Assembly: GCF_001476895.1 (NCBI RefSeq)
Contig: NZ_LDTB01000003.1
Location: 1 to 61,221 of the forward strand
DNA length: 61,221 nt
Reading direction: 5' to 3'
Origin: Sphingomonas endophytica
Lineage (GTDB): Bacteria; Pseudomonadota; Alphaproteobacteria; Sphingomonadales; Sphingomonadaceae
Shown here: piece by piece, positions 26,985 through 36,228 of the stretch
Numbering within the stretch: the stretch's first letter is position 1
Layout: each line of letters opens with the position of its first letter
The notes under the pieces: generated by a model
Seen by the model: the letters and a program-made list of their open reading frames with translations, nothing else
Databases searched by the model: none
Told to the model about the DNA's origin: nothing
Made by a program: the position numbers and the translations under genes

Positions 26985-28640
26985 CTATGCCGTCTCCAGT
27001 AATCGCGTCGCCTGCGCGCGTGCCTCGTCGGTGACGGTCGCTCCCGAGAGCATCCGGGCGATCTCCTCGCGCCGCCCCCCGGCGTCGAGCGGGCGCACGC
27101 CGGTGCGCGTCACCGTGCCGTCGCTCGCCTTGGCGATCAGCAGATGCGCTGCGCCGCGCGCCGCCACCTGCGGGCTGTGCGTCACGACCAGCAATTGCGT
27201 CGTCTCGGCGAGCCGCCCGAGGCGTTCGCCGATGGCGCTGGCGACCGCGCCGCCGACACCGCGATCGATTTCGTCGAAGATCATCGTCGCCGCGCCGCCT
27301 TCCTCCGCCAGCGCGACCTTCAACGCCAGGATGAAGCGCGACAATTCGCCGCCGGACGCGATCTTCGCCAGCGGACCGAACGGTGCGCCCGGGTTGGTGG
27401 CGATCTCGAATTCCACGCGGTCGCGCCCGGCCGCCGACCATTCCGCCTCCGGCAACGGCGCAACCACGGTGCGAAAGCGTGCCGCATCCAGCTTCAGCGG
27501 CGCCAGTTCGACGGCGACCGCCGCGTCCAGCCGCGCAGCGGCGGCGATCCGGATCGCGGTCAGCTGTTCGGCGGTCGCGTCATAGGCCGCGCGCGCGCGC
27601 TCGACCGCCGTCTCCAGCGCGGCCAGCCCCTGTTCACCGGCGTCCAGCCGTTCCAGCCGCCCGCGCAATTCGGCGGCGAGATCCGGCAACGCATCGGGCT
27701 GCACGCGATGCTTGCGCGCCATCGCGCGCAGCTCGAACAACCGCGCCTCATCCTCTTCCAGCTGGCGGGGATCATAAAGCAGCGCCACCCCCGCGTCGCG
27801 CAGCTTCTCCTCGGCGACGGCACCTTCGATCAGCGCGCGATCGATTGCCGCCAGCGCCTCGGCCAGCGCGGGATGATCCTCGGCGATCCGTTCCAGCACG
27901 CGCGCGGCCTGACGCAGGTGGCTGATCGCCCCGGCGCTGCCCTCCAGATGTTCGGTCACCGCCTCCAACTCGCCGGCCGTCTTCTCGGCGCGTTGCATCG
28001 CGCGGCGACGCTCGGCGAGCGTTTCTTCCTCCCCCGGCTCGGCGGCGAGCGCGTCCAGTTCAGCGACGGCATGTTCCAGCCACTCGCGGTCCGCCCGTGC
28101 GGTGGCGATCCCGGCGCGCGCCTCATCCAGCGCGGTGCGCGCATCGCGCCAGGCGGCATAAGCGGTGGCGACGTCGCGCACGCCGCCCCGTGCGTAGGTG
28201 TCGAGCAGCGCGCGATGCCCGCTGGCCGCCAACAGCCCGCGATCGTCATGCTGCCCATGGATCTCGACCAGCATCCCGCCGATTTCGCGCAGCAAAGCGG
28301 CGGAGGCCGGCTGGTCGTTGACGAAGGCGCGGCTGCCGCCATCGGCCTTCACCATCCGACGGATGATGAGCGGCTCGCCCGGATCGATCTCCAGCCCGTT
28401 CTCGGCCAGCAGCGCGGCGACGGCGGGCGACGTGTCGAAGGTGGCGGTCACCACCGCCTGCGCCGCGCCGCTGCGCACCAGCGCGCTTTCGCCGCGCCGG
28501 CCGAGCGCGAGGCCCAGCGCGTCGAGCAGGATCGACTTGCCCGCGCCGGTTTCGCCGGTCAGCACCCCCAGGCCGGGGCCGAACTCCAGCTCCAGCGCCT
28601 CGATCAGCACGACGTCTCGAATGGCAAGCGCGGTCAGCAT
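26985..28640 (-). CDS. recN: DNA repair protein RecN
   Basis: SMC-like ATPase in double-strand-break repair, 551 residues. Walker A GETGAGKS is at residues 29-36, a central coiled coil with Ala/Glu-rich heptads separates the halves, and the C-terminal signature SGGELSRFILALKVAL and Walker B TMIFDEIDRGVGG close the ATPase. The ATG at 28640 is preferred over GTG at 28646 because GGAG is 9 bases before the ATG. It follows bamD on the same strand by 63 bases. No GTTC-N7-GTTC box is present upstream, unlike recA. Confidence 0.96.
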   Translation of the reverse strand: MLTALAIRDVVLIEALELEFGPGLGVLTGETGAGKSILLDALGLALGRRGESALVRSGAAQAVVTATFDTSPAVAALLAENGLEIDPGEPLIIRRMVKADGGSRAFVNDQPASAALLREIGGMLVEIHGQHDDRGLLAASGHRALLDTYARGGVRDVATAYAAWRDARTALDEARAGIATARADREWLEHAVAELDALAAEPGEEETLAERRRAMQRAEKTAGELEAVTEHLEGSAGAISHLRQAARVLERIAEDHPALAEALAAIDRALIEGAVAEEKLRDAGVALLYDPRQLEEDEARLFELRAMARKHRVQPDALPDLAAELRGRLERLDAGEQGLAALETAVERARAAYDATAEQLTAIRIAAAARLDAAVAVELAPLKLDAARFRTVVAPLPEAEWSAAGRDRVEFEIATNPGAPFGPLAKIASGGELSRFILALKVALAEEGGAATMIFDEIDRGVGGAVASAIGERLGRLAETTQLLVVTHSPQVAARGAAHLLIAKASDGTVTRTGVRPLDAGGRREEIARMLSGATVTDEARAQATRLLETA

Positions 28641-28703
28641 GGGCACGCGCTCCTTACCCGCAAAAAACGCGGATGTTTACCCTTTTTGTTCTGCGTCGCC
28701 GCC

Positions 28704-29690
28704 TTAGCCGCCGACCGGGTTGGTGGCGGGGGAGGGGGAGTTGACGCCGGGCGCGGGAACACCCGCTGGCGCGTCGCCCCCGGTGGTCGTCGGCGTGGGC
28801 GGCAATGGCGCCTCCGCCTTGGGCGCCGCCGACGTGGCCTCGCCGGGGATCGCCGGCTTGGTCGCGACCGGCACCACCGCCTGGCCCGGCGCCAGCGGCG
28901 CGATCGCCTTGGGCGGATAGTCCTTCATCAATTTATAGGCGCGGCCATACCAGTCGCTGCCCGGATAGTTGGCGCCCAGCACCGCCGCCGCCTTTTCCGC
29001 CTCGTTACGGACACCCAGTGCCAGATAGGTTTCGGTCAACCGCATCAGCGCCTCGGGCGTATGCGTCGTCGTCTGATACTGATCGACGACGCGCCGGAAG
29101 CGCAGCGTCGCCGCCAGCCATTGCCGCCGCCGTTCGTAGAAGCGCCCGATCTCCATCTCCTTGCCCGCCAGATGGTCGCGGACCAGATCGAGCTTCAGCC
29201 GCGCATCGGCGGCATAGCGGGTGTTCGGATAGCGGCGCATCAACTCGCCCAGCGAATCCTGCGCCTGTTGCGTGATCTTCTGGTCGCGCGTGACGTCGTT
29301 GATCTGCTCGTAATAGCTCATCGCGACGAGGTAATAGGCATAGGGTGCGTCGCGATTGCCCGGATGGACCGACAGGAAGCGCTGCGCACCCTGGATCGCC
29401 TGCGTATACTCGCCGGCCAGATAGTAACTGAACGCGCCCATCAACTGCGCGCGGCGGGCCCAGACGGAGTAGGGATGCTGGCGCTCCACCTCGTCGAACA
29501 GCGCGGCGGCTTCCTTGTAGCGGTGCTGGTCCAGCCGCAGCTTCGCCGCTGAATAAAGCGTGCCGACGTCGCGCGCGACATAGGGCAGGTCGGCCTTGTT
29601 GCGGCCGCCGCCGCCCGCACAACCGGCAACGGGAAGCGCGAGCGCGGCGATAAGCCCAAGGGTGAGCGGGCGGATGAAGGGGGTACGCAT
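28704..29690 (-). CDS. bamD: Outer membrane assembly lipoprotein BamD
   Basis: Lipoprotein subunit of the Bam complex that folds outer-membrane beta-barrels. The signal peptide ends in VAGC with acylated Cys24. Five TPR-like repeats follow (LYSAAKLRLDQHRYKEAAALFDEV onwards). At 328 residues it is longer than the usual 240-290 because of a Pro/Ala/Thr-rich C-terminal tail of about 60 residues. The start at 29690 is supported by GAGG upstream and by the lipobox position. It precedes recN on the same strand. Confidence 0.93.
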   Translation of the reverse strand: MRTPFIRPLTLGLIAALALPVAGCAGGGGRNKADLPYVARDVGTLYSAAKLRLDQHRYKEAAALFDEVERQHPYSVWARRAQLMGAFSYYLAGEYTQAIQGAQRFLSVHPGNRDAPYAYYLVAMSYYEQINDVTRDQKITQQAQDSLGELMRRYPNTRYAADARLKLDLVRDHLAGKEMEIGRFYERRRQWLAATLRFRRVVDQYQTTTHTPEALMRLTETYLALGVRNEAEKAAAVLGANYPGSDWYGRAYKLMKDYPPKAIAPLAPGQAVVPVATKPAIPGEATSAAPKAEAPLPPTPTTTGGDAPAGVPAPGVNSPSPATNPVGG

Positions 29691-29805
29691 CGCCTCGGTC
29701 CTTAGCGTAACCCGCGCCCCGCGAACAACGGCTTTCACACGCGCGCAACGACCGCTAGCCACGACACGTTATCGCGACGATTCAACCGTAACGAAGGAAG
29801 TGCCG

Positions 29806-30630
29806 ATGCCCGCCACCCTGCTTGCCACCAAGCGCGTCGAAAAGCCGTGGGGGCGTCATCATCTCTACCCCGGGTTCGCCGATCCCGCGCCGGGCGGGGA
29901 GCCGATCGGCGAGATCTGGTTCCAGTCGCCGCATCCCGAAGAGCCCGAATTGCTTATCAAGTATCTGTTCACCAGCGAGAAGCTGTCGGTGCAGAACCAT
30001 CCGTCCGACGAAGAGGCGCACAAGCGCGGGTTGCCGCGCGGCAAGGACGAATGCTGGACGATCCTGGCGGCAGAGCCCGATTCGACGATCGCGGTCGGTC
30101 CGCTTCAGCCGATGACGCGCGACGAACTGCGCACCAGCGCCGAGGACGGCAGCCTGGAGCACAAGCTCGACTGGAAGCCGGTGAAGGCGGGTGATTTCTA
30201 TTATTCGCACTCCGGCGTGATTCACGCGATCGGTGCGGGGCTGACGCTGATCGAGGTACAGCAGAATTCCGACACCACCTATCGCCTGTTCGATTACGGC
30301 CGCCCGCGCGAACTGCATCTGGACGACGGTGTCGCGGTGGCGGAACTGACCCCATATGTCGCGCCGCCGCAGCCGGGAGAGGTCGCGCCGGGCCGGACGA
30401 TCATGGTCGAAGGGCCGAAATTCGTGCTGGAGCGCTGGACCGGCGGCCCGCGGACGATCGACTTGCCGGCGGGAACGACCGGCTGGCTGGTGCCGATCCG
30501 GGGCGAGGGCGTGGTCGCGGGCGTCGCGTGGAAGGCGGGCGAGTGCGTGACCGTCACCGGCACCGAGGAACTGCACGCGTCGGAGGACGCCGACCTGCTG
30601 TTCGCCTATCCAGGCGATCGCCGGGTCTGA
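29806..30630 (+). CDS. Class I mannose-6-phosphate isomerase (ManA-like)
   Basis: A 274-residue cupin-type zinc enzyme interconverting mannose-6-phosphate and fructose-6-phosphate, feeding GDP-mannose and exopolysaccharide synthesis. Zinc-site segments are LSVQNHPSDEEAH and the downstream YYSHSGVIHAIGAGL. The short form (under 300 residues) lacks the helical insertion of E. coli ManA, as in many alphaproteobacterial homologues. The start follows an AAGGAAG ribosome-binding site. A 12-bp perfect hairpin begins 9 bases after the stop. Confidence 0.88.
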   Translation: MPATLLATKRVEKPWGRHHLYPGFADPAPGGEPIGEIWFQSPHPEEPELLIKYLFTSEKLSVQNHPSDEEAHKRGLPRGKDECWTILAAEPDSTIAVGPLQPMTRDELRTSAEDGSLEHKLDWKPVKAGDFYYSHSGVIHAIGAGLTLIEVQQNSDTTYRLFDYGRPRELHLDDGVAVAELTPYVAPPQPGEVAPGRTIMVEGPKFVLERWTGGPRTIDLPAGTTGWLVPIRGEGVVAGVAWKAGECVTVTGTEELHASEDADLLFAYPGDRRV

Positions 30631-30638
30631 CCTCGTCG

Positions 30639-30670
30639 CCCATGAGCCGGACCGCGCGCCGGCTCATGGG
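30639..30670 (+). terminator. Perfect 12-bp inverted repeat after manA-like gene
   Basis: Arms CCCATGAGCCGG (30639-30650) and CCGGCTCATGGG (30659-30670) flank an 8-base loop. Most likely a terminator, although no T-run follows. It also lies 136 bases upstream of the PAS regulator gene, so an operator role is possible. Confidence 0.6.
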
Positions 30671-30805
30671 TGATGTCCGCCATCCCGTTACATATACGAC
30701 CAAAATGGTGTTGCATCGCACCGCGATCGACGGAATTCTGTCGATTGCGGGGGCGTCGCCGGACGTGCCGTCGCTGATGGAAGATGCACGGGGGCGACGA
30801 GGGAC

Positions 30806-31486
30806 ATGGACCGGGCGGGCGCGCGCAGCCTGTTGAGCTGTCTGACCGATGAGCAGATGCGGATCGTCGATGCCGATGACGATTACGTCGCCGCTTTAGG
30901 CTTCTCGCGGGACCAGACGATCGGTCGCGACGTGCTGGAACTGACCCATCCCGACGATCGCGAGGTCAATCGACAGCGCGCCACGGCGCTCCAGAACGGC
31001 GGGGAGCCGTTTTCGATCACCAAGCGCTATATCGGCGCGGACGGTCGGGCGTTCTGGGTCACGAACCACATCAGCCTGTTCCATACCGGCACCAACCGGC
31101 GCCTGATGGCTACGGTCGAATTGCTGGGCGGGCCGCCGGTGGAGGACGAGCGGCGGGTGATGCGGCAGGCGGCGGAGCGGATCCTGGCGAAGCGCCGGCT
31201 GCGCCACCAATATTTCGAGGGCGAGATGTTCGGCGAACCGGCATTCGACCTGATGCTCGACCTGTTCGTTCAGGAGCTCGCCGGGCGCGACACCTATACC
31301 ACCAGCGCGGCGGTGGCGTCGGGGGCGCCACTTACCACCGCGCTGCGCCAGATCTCGATGCTGGTCGATCGCGATCTGCTGCAGCGCGAACCCGATCCGG
31401 TCGATCGACGCCGCGTGCTGCTGCGGCTGACCGATACCGGCACGCAGCGGATGCGCGCTTATCTCAACGCCGCCGAAAAGCTCTGA
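30806..31486 (+). CDS. PAS domain-winged helix (MarR-like) regulator
   Basis: A 226-residue fusion: an N-terminal PAS sensor (about 15-105, with GRDVLELTHPDDREVN and KRYIGADGRAFWVTNHISLF) and a C-terminal winged-helix domain (about 150-225). The latter's ALRQISMLVDRDLLQREPDPVDRRRVLLRLTDTG is the MarR-type recognition helix and wing. It should be a cytoplasmic transcription factor responding to a ligand or redox state in the PAS pocket. No haem or flavin ligand can be named. The start is preceded by GAGGG. Convergent with the coiled-coil gene (6-base gap). Confidence 0.82.
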   Translation: MDRAGARSLLSCLTDEQMRIVDADDDYVAALGFSRDQTIGRDVLELTHPDDREVNRQRATALQNGGEPFSITKRYIGADGRAFWVTNHISLFHTGTNRRLMATVELLGGPPVEDERRVMRQAAERILAKRRLRHQYFEGEMFGEPAFDLMLDLFVQELAGRDTYTTSAAVASGAPLTTALRQISMLVDRDLLQREPDPVDRRRVLLRLTDTGTQRMRAYLNAAEKL

Positions 31487-31492
31487 CGTCGT

Positions 31493-33796
31493 TCAGCGCA
31501 GGCGCTCGATCGCCTGCGCCAGTGCGACATAGAGCTTGCCCATGTCCGACGACAGCAGGGTGACGCCCAGCGGCGACCCGTCGCGCTGCGCCAGGATCGT
31601 GCGCAGCATCGCCTCGAAATCGTGGATGTAGCGGTTGACCTGCTCGCGGAACCCGGCGTCGTCATCGTAAAGTCGCGCCACGTCGCGCTGCTCGCTGCCG
31701 TCCAGCAGGCGGACCGCGCGGCGCGTGAAGACGCCGCGATCGCCCTTCAGATACGCCGCCCAGGCGCTGTCCGAAATCTCCGGCGCGAAGGTGCGCGTCA
31801 GGTCGATCGAGGCCGAGTTGAGCGATTCGATCAGCAGCGAGGCGCGCTTGGCGAAGGTATCGCGCTCATTCTCCTCGGTGGCGGTGCGTGCTTCCTCCAG
31901 CCGCTGGTCGATCAGCGCGATCGTCGCCTCGATCCCGTCGAGCTGCGTCTGCAGCCGGTCGCCGGCACGTGCTGCCGCAACGACGGCGGTCTCGGAAATG
32001 CGCGCGACCTGCTCCACCTGGCGTTTCACGCCGCTCTCGACGGCGCGCTCCAGCGCCGCGACCCCCGCGCTTTCCAGCGCGTCGGCGGCCTCCGGGATGA
32101 CCCGTGCCAGCGCCTCGCGCGCGTGATCGGCGGCGGCGGCGGCGGTCTCGCGGACGCGCAGCAAGGCCTCCAGCAGGCGCGGCGCGGCTTCCTCGGCCAG
32201 ATCGTCGGCGCGGCGCGTCGCATCCTCGACCGCTTCGCCGATCAGCCCGGCCTGCGCGCGTCCGCGCTCCAGCCCTTCGCTCAGTCGCGAGGTCAGCGTC
32301 TCGACGGTGCGGCGCTGTTCGGCGACGACCTGCGCGACCGCCTCGATCGCGTCGTGGGTGCTTTCGGCGGCGGTCACGAGCGCCAGCAACTCGGGCTTGG
32401 CGGCGGTGATGACCTGCTTGGTGGAGCCGACCCGCGTTTCCAGGCGCGCGATCGCGTCGGGCATCGTCTCGTCCATCTCGCGCGCGGCGGCGTCCAGCGC
32501 GACGAGCAGATTCTCCGTGGTGGCGATCGTGCGCTCGGCGGAGCCGTTGCCGCTGTCCATCGCGGCGATCAGCGCCTCGGTGGTGGCCTGCAACGCGCTG
32601 ATCGTCGCGGCGAGCTGTCGGCTGCGTTCGGTGCCCTGCGCGTGCAGCGCGTCGAAGCGTCCGCTCGCCTGGTCGATCGCGTCGTCCAGCGTGCTGAACA
32701 GCGTCTCGCCCGCGCCACGCTGCGCGTCCAGCCGCGCGGCGATCCGTTCGATGACCACCTCGACCAGCGCGATCCGCTCGGCCAGCGCCTCGGCATTGCC
32801 GCGCGCGGCGTGATCGAGCGCGTTCTGACTGGCATTGACCATCGCCAGCATCGCCTCGCCCTGCGCGACGATGCCCTTGCGCGACTCGTCGATCGCCTCG
32901 GCGGTCCGATCCAGCAGCGCATCGACGGCCGCGGCCGCATCGGAGGTGACGCCTTCCAGTCGCGCACCGGCGGTGGCGCTGGTTGCCTCCATCCGCTGCA
33001 TATAGGCGGCCAGCTTCTCCGCCGCGCCGCCCGCGACCTGTTCCGCCTCGCGCCCGCGCGCCACCAGGGCCGCGACCTGCGCGTCCAGTGCGGCGGAATG
33101 TTCGTAGGCGACCAGCCCCGCCTGATCGATCGACCCGGCCAGATGGCGGGTCTCCGCCTCGACGCGCGGCAGCGCGGCCAGCAGCGCGCTCAGCCGCTCC
33201 GCCGCCTCGCCGGTCGCGGTGCCGAGCGCGCGCGCATGGCCGTCGGCACGCGCGATCTCCGCCGACAGCTCCTCGCCGATCGTCGCCAGCCGCGCGGTCG
33301 CCGCCTCGCCCAGCGCGGTCAGCAACCGCACCTGCTCGGCCAGCGCGGCACGCCGTTCCTCTATCTCGTCGCCGAGCGAGGCGACCGCGCCTTCCAGCGC
33401 CGCCGCTTCGGTTCGCATCGCGCGCGCCGTCGCGCCGAAGCGCCGCGCCTCGGCATCGCTGGTCCTGAGCGCCAGCAGCCAGACGATCCCGGCCAGTGCC
33501 GGCACCGTGGCCGCGGCGGCGCCGAATTGCGCCAGCGCCAGCGGAGTCATCGTCGGCAGGGTGGGGGAGGCGAGCCAGACCAGCAACGCGACCCAGCCGG
33601 CCGCCAGCGCGGCGGCAAGCCAGCCCAGGATCATGCGTCGCCGCAGCGGCGTCGTCGGTCCGGCATCGTCGGAAAAGACGGGATCGGTCACGTACAGTTG
33701 CGGCTCCGCGGCAGGCGTGAGGTCGGACGAATGTGCTGCCGGCGCGTCGGCGCCAGCCGGTCGAATGTCGAAAATGGAAGACGGCCCCCCGTTCAT
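31493..33796 (-). CDS. Membrane-anchored long coiled-coil protein (TipN-like layout)
   Basis: A 767-residue protein. The N-terminal ~54 residues are disordered and Pro-rich, two transmembrane helices follow (about 55-76 and 89-111), then some 540 residues of Ala/Glu/Arg-rich coiled coil, and a C-terminal globular block (about 655-767) rich in conserved-looking segments such as SAWAAYLKGDRGVFTRRAVRLL. This layout matches the Caulobacter polarity factor TipN, but sequence homology could not be tested. It could instead be another scaffold. It is divergent from the 33927 gene with 130 bases between starts. Confidence 0.7.
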   Translation of the reverse strand: MNGGPSSIFDIRPAGADAPAAHSSDLTPAAEPQLYVTDPVFSDDAGPTTPLRRRMILGWLAAALAAGWVALLVWLASPTLPTMTPLALAQFGAAAATVPALAGIVWLLALRTSDAEARRFGATARAMRTEAAALEGAVASLGDEIEERRAALAEQVRLLTALGEAATARLATIGEELSAEIARADGHARALGTATGEAAERLSALLAALPRVEAETRHLAGSIDQAGLVAYEHSAALDAQVAALVARGREAEQVAGGAAEKLAAYMQRMEATSATAGARLEGVTSDAAAAVDALLDRTAEAIDESRKGIVAQGEAMLAMVNASQNALDHAARGNAEALAERIALVEVVIERIAARLDAQRGAGETLFSTLDDAIDQASGRFDALHAQGTERSRQLAATISALQATTEALIAAMDSGNGSAERTIATTENLLVALDAAAREMDETMPDAIARLETRVGSTKQVITAAKPELLALVTAAESTHDAIEAVAQVVAEQRRTVETLTSRLSEGLERGRAQAGLIGEAVEDATRRADDLAEEAAPRLLEALLRVRETAAAAADHAREALARVIPEAADALESAGVAALERAVESGVKRQVEQVARISETAVVAAARAGDRLQTQLDGIEATIALIDQRLEEARTATEENERDTFAKRASLLIESLNSASIDLTRTFAPEISDSAWAAYLKGDRGVFTRRAVRLLDGSEQRDVARLYDDDAGFREQVNRYIHDFEAMLRTILAQRDGSPLGVTLLSSDMGKLYVALAQAIERLR

Positions 33797-33926
33797 CGCC
33801 CGGATGTATCACGTTTGCCGTCCGCGGAAAGCCGATTCAGGTGGGTGTCGACGCTCGGTTCGACGCAAGCGCCGGTCGCGTCACGGTTGTTGCCAGCCGC
33901 AAGGCCGCATCCTAACAGCCGCAACC

Positions 33927-35105
33927 ATGCTGGCTGGCTTGTTATTCGCGACGCACGAGGCGGACGATCGCTCGGGAATGCTCGCGGCGACGCTGCCGTT
34001 CGCGGCGGCCACGCTGATCGAATATCAGGCGCGGCTGCTGCTGGCGTGCGACGCGGCGCAGATCGTCGTCGTCGTCTCGCGCCTGACCCCGGAACTGATC
34101 GGCGCGCTCGCGCGGATCGGGCGGCGCGGCGTGGCGGTCGATACGGTGCGCAGCGCGGCGGATGCGCTGGCCAAGCTTCATCCGCTCGCGCGCGTGGTGA
34201 TGATCGCCGACGGGCTGGTCACGACCGAGGGGGTGGTCAGCGCGCTGGCCGGCGAGCCGGGCGATGCGCTGCTGGTCGTGCCGGGCGCGCAGGCGTCGCC
34301 GCTGTTCGAACGGGTCGGCGGCGGCGCGGCCTGGGCCGGGGTGGCGCGGATCGAGCCGGGGCGGCTGGCGGATGCCGCGCGCCTGCCGGAGGATTACGAC
34401 CTGCAATCCACGCTCGTCCACACCGCCGAACAGGCGGGCGCCCGTCATGTCGCGCTGCGCCTCGACGGTATGGAGATGGGACACGGGATCGAACGGCGCG
34501 CGGTGGCGCTGGAGGAGCGCGGGCGCGCGGTGCTGTCCGCGTCGATGGCGCTGCGGCCCAGCTGGTTCGAACGGCTGGTGCTGCGCCCGCTCGCCCGAAC
34601 CGCGATCCCCTGGATCGCGCGGCGCGGGATCGGGACAGAGGCGTGCAGCGCTGGCGCCGGCGCGGCGATGCTGGCCGGGCTGGCGACGATCTGGTTCGGG
34701 GCCACCGGCGCGGGGCTGGCGCTGGTCCTGTTGGGCGTGCTCGCGGCGGAGCTGGCCGGCGCGCTGGCGCTGTTCCGCGACGAACCGGCGCTGTTGCGCG
34801 CGAACCGTGTCGCGATCCTGGTCGCGCCCGCGCTGGCGATCCTTTTGCTGGCGCAGGTCGTCGATGCGCAGGCGGCCACCACCAGCGCGCGACTGTTGGC
34901 GCTGTCGGCGGTATTGGCCGGGGGCGTGGGGGAGCGCGCGGCGAGCGCGACCGGGCGTCGCCCGTGGTGGGGTGTGGCCCCCGCGTACCTCGCGCTGCTG
35001 ACCCCCTTCGCGTTGCTGGGCTACCCGACCGTCGGGATCGCCGCCGTCGGCCTGTATGCGGCGGCGACCGTCATTGCCGCTGTCGAGCGACTTCGCCAGA
35101 CTTAG
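33927..35105 (+). CDS. Fusion of nucleotidyltransferase-like and CDP-alcohol phosphotransferase-like domains, both degenerate
   Basis: A 392-residue protein. Residues 1 to about 190 resemble an alternating alpha/beta nucleotidyltransferase (YQARLLLACDAAQIVVVVSRL, LARVVMIADGLV) but lack the glycine-rich G-x-G-T/K nucleotide loop. The remainder has about six hydrophobic helices, with FERLVLRPLARTAIPWIARRGI and a following helix pair placed as in CDP-alcohol phosphotransferases. The catalytic DG-AR-G-D-D motif is absent; AAELAGALALF occupies its place. Fusions of these two domains make di-myo-inositol phosphate in other organisms; this copy looks non-catalytic. The DUF2336 gene follows after 34 bases. 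Confidence 0.6.
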   Translation: MLAGLLFATHEADDRSGMLAATLPFAAATLIEYQARLLLACDAAQIVVVVSRLTPELIGALARIGRRGVAVDTVRSAADALAKLHPLARVVMIADGLVTTEGVVSALAGEPGDALLVVPGAQASPLFERVGGGAAWAGVARIEPGRLADAARLPEDYDLQSTLVHTAEQAGARHVALRLDGMEMGHGIERRAVALEERGRAVLSASMALRPSWFERLVLRPLARTAIPWIARRGIGTEACSAGAGAAMLAGLATIWFGATGAGLALVLLGVLAAELAGALALFRDEPALLRANRVAILVAPALAILLLAQVVDAQAATTSARLLALSAVLAGGVGERAASATGRRPWWGVAPAYLALLTPFALLGYPTVGIAAVGLYAAATVIAAVERLRQT

Positions 35106-35139
35106 CGGCGCTTTAACGAACGGGCGTTAATCCGGCAGT

Positions 35140-36228
35140 ATGTCGGTAACGCCTTCACCTGCCGTCCTTGCGGGCGACGCGTCGCGCCTCGCCGCGCGTG
35201 CGGCGGCGGCGGCGCATGAGGCGGCCGCGCGGATGGAGGTGGCGGTCCACGACATCTTCCTGTCGCAACCGGGTCGCCTCGACGACCGTACCCGCGCGGC
35301 GGTGTTGCGGCTGGCGGAGGCGACGGTCGATGCCGTCGAGCAGCGGATCGCCGGCTTGGCGGCGCGCACGCTCAACGAACGGGACCAGCGCGAGGCGGCG
35401 GCGGTTCTGGAGTCGAACCGGTCGCTGGCGTGGCCGCGACTGCTGGGCGCGGGACTGATGCGCGATGCCGAGATGATCGCCGCGCTGATCGCGCAGGCGC
35501 GCATCGACCTGCTCGACGACTCGCTCACCACCTTGCGCGCGCATGACGCCGGGCCGACGGTCGTCGTCTCACTGGTCGAACACGCCGATGCCGGATGGAG
35601 CGACGCGGCGGTGCGCTATCTGGTCGCGGACAGTTTGCGGCGGCTGGCGGCTGGCGAGCGGGATGCGATGTTGCCCGCGCCGCTGCGGAGCCGGTTGACC
35701 TGGTGGGTCGCCGCGGCCCTGCGCGAGCGGCTCGGTGCGCTCGGGGGCGCCGAGGCAGATCGCGCGCTGTCCGAGGCGGCGCTGCGCTGTCTCGAAGATG
35801 ACCATTCCTCCGACGGGATTGAATCGGCTGCGATCCGTCTCGCCGTCCTGCTGGGCGCGGTGCCGGGACAGCGCGGCGACTGGATGCTGCGCGCGATGGA
35901 GAGTGCGCGCTCGACCTTGTTCGTGGCCCTGCTCGCCGAGGCGCTGGGTACCGATTTCTGCGAGGCGCGCGGGCTGTTGCTCGATTCTGAAAGCGAGCGC
36001 TTGTGGCTCGCGCTGCGCGCCGCCGGGTTGCCGCGCGATGCGATCGCCCGGATCGGCTTCCTGCTCTCGGAAGCCGATCCGGCACGCGATCTGCCGGCGC
36101 TGATCGAGTGGCTCGATCCGCTGGCCGCGCTCGATCCCGTCGTGGCGCAGGAGGCGCTCGCCGAACTCAGGCTGCCACGTGACTTCCGCGCCGCGGTGCG
36201 AACCCTGACGCGCCCGTCTTGCCCATGA
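35140..36228 (+). CDS. DUF2336 domain protein
   Basis: A 362-residue cytoplasmic all-helical protein of the DUF2336 type common in Alphaproteobacteria (start ... AAARMEVAVHDIFLSQPGRLDDRTRAAVLRLAEATVDAVEQRIA, HEAT-like repeats after). Function is unknown for the family. No membrane or signal sequence. Its stop overlaps the histidine kinase start by 4 bases (ATGA), so the two proteins are made together and DUF2336 is a good candidate partner for the kinase. The promoter is probably shared with the 33927 gene. Confidence 0.75.
   Translation: MSVTPSPAVLAGDASRLAARAAAAAHEAAARMEVAVHDIFLSQPGRLDDRTRAAVLRLAEATVDAVEQRIAGLAARTLNERDQREAAAVLESNRSLAWPRLLGAGLMRDAEMIAALIAQARIDLLDDSLTTLRAHDAGPTVVVSLVEHADAGWSDAAVRYLVADSLRRLAAGERDAMLPAPLRSRLTWWVAAALRERLGALGGAEADRALSEAALRCLEDDHSSDGIESAAIRLAVLLGAVPGQRGDWMLRAMESARSTLFVALLAEALGTDFCEARGLLLDSESERLWLALRAAGLPRDAIARIGFLLSEADPARDLPALIEWLDPLAALDPVVAQEALAELRLPRDFRAAVRTLTRPSCP

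Noticed and set aside
26783..27034. Possible small gene on the + strand between DUF1826 and recN
   Set aside because: Translation is Arg/Pro/Thr-rich without family features and overlaps the recN 3' end; no ribosome-binding site.
28641..28720. LexA box upstream of recN
   Set aside because: Only a single GTTC is present; no GTTC-N7-GTTC or GAAC-N7-GAAC pair.
27144..29552. 802-aa + strand open frame opposite recN and bamD
   Set aside because: Shadow of two well-supported genes on the - strand.
31622..35116. 1164-aa + strand open frame across the coiled-coil and 33927 genes
   Set aside because: Runs antisense to the coiled-coil protein and then out of frame with the 33927 gene; low-complexity Arg/Gly/Asp content.
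35106..35139. TTAA...TTAA pair upstream of the DUF2336 gene as a CtrA site
   Set aside because: Spacing is 10 bases rather than the 7 of the CtrA consensus.
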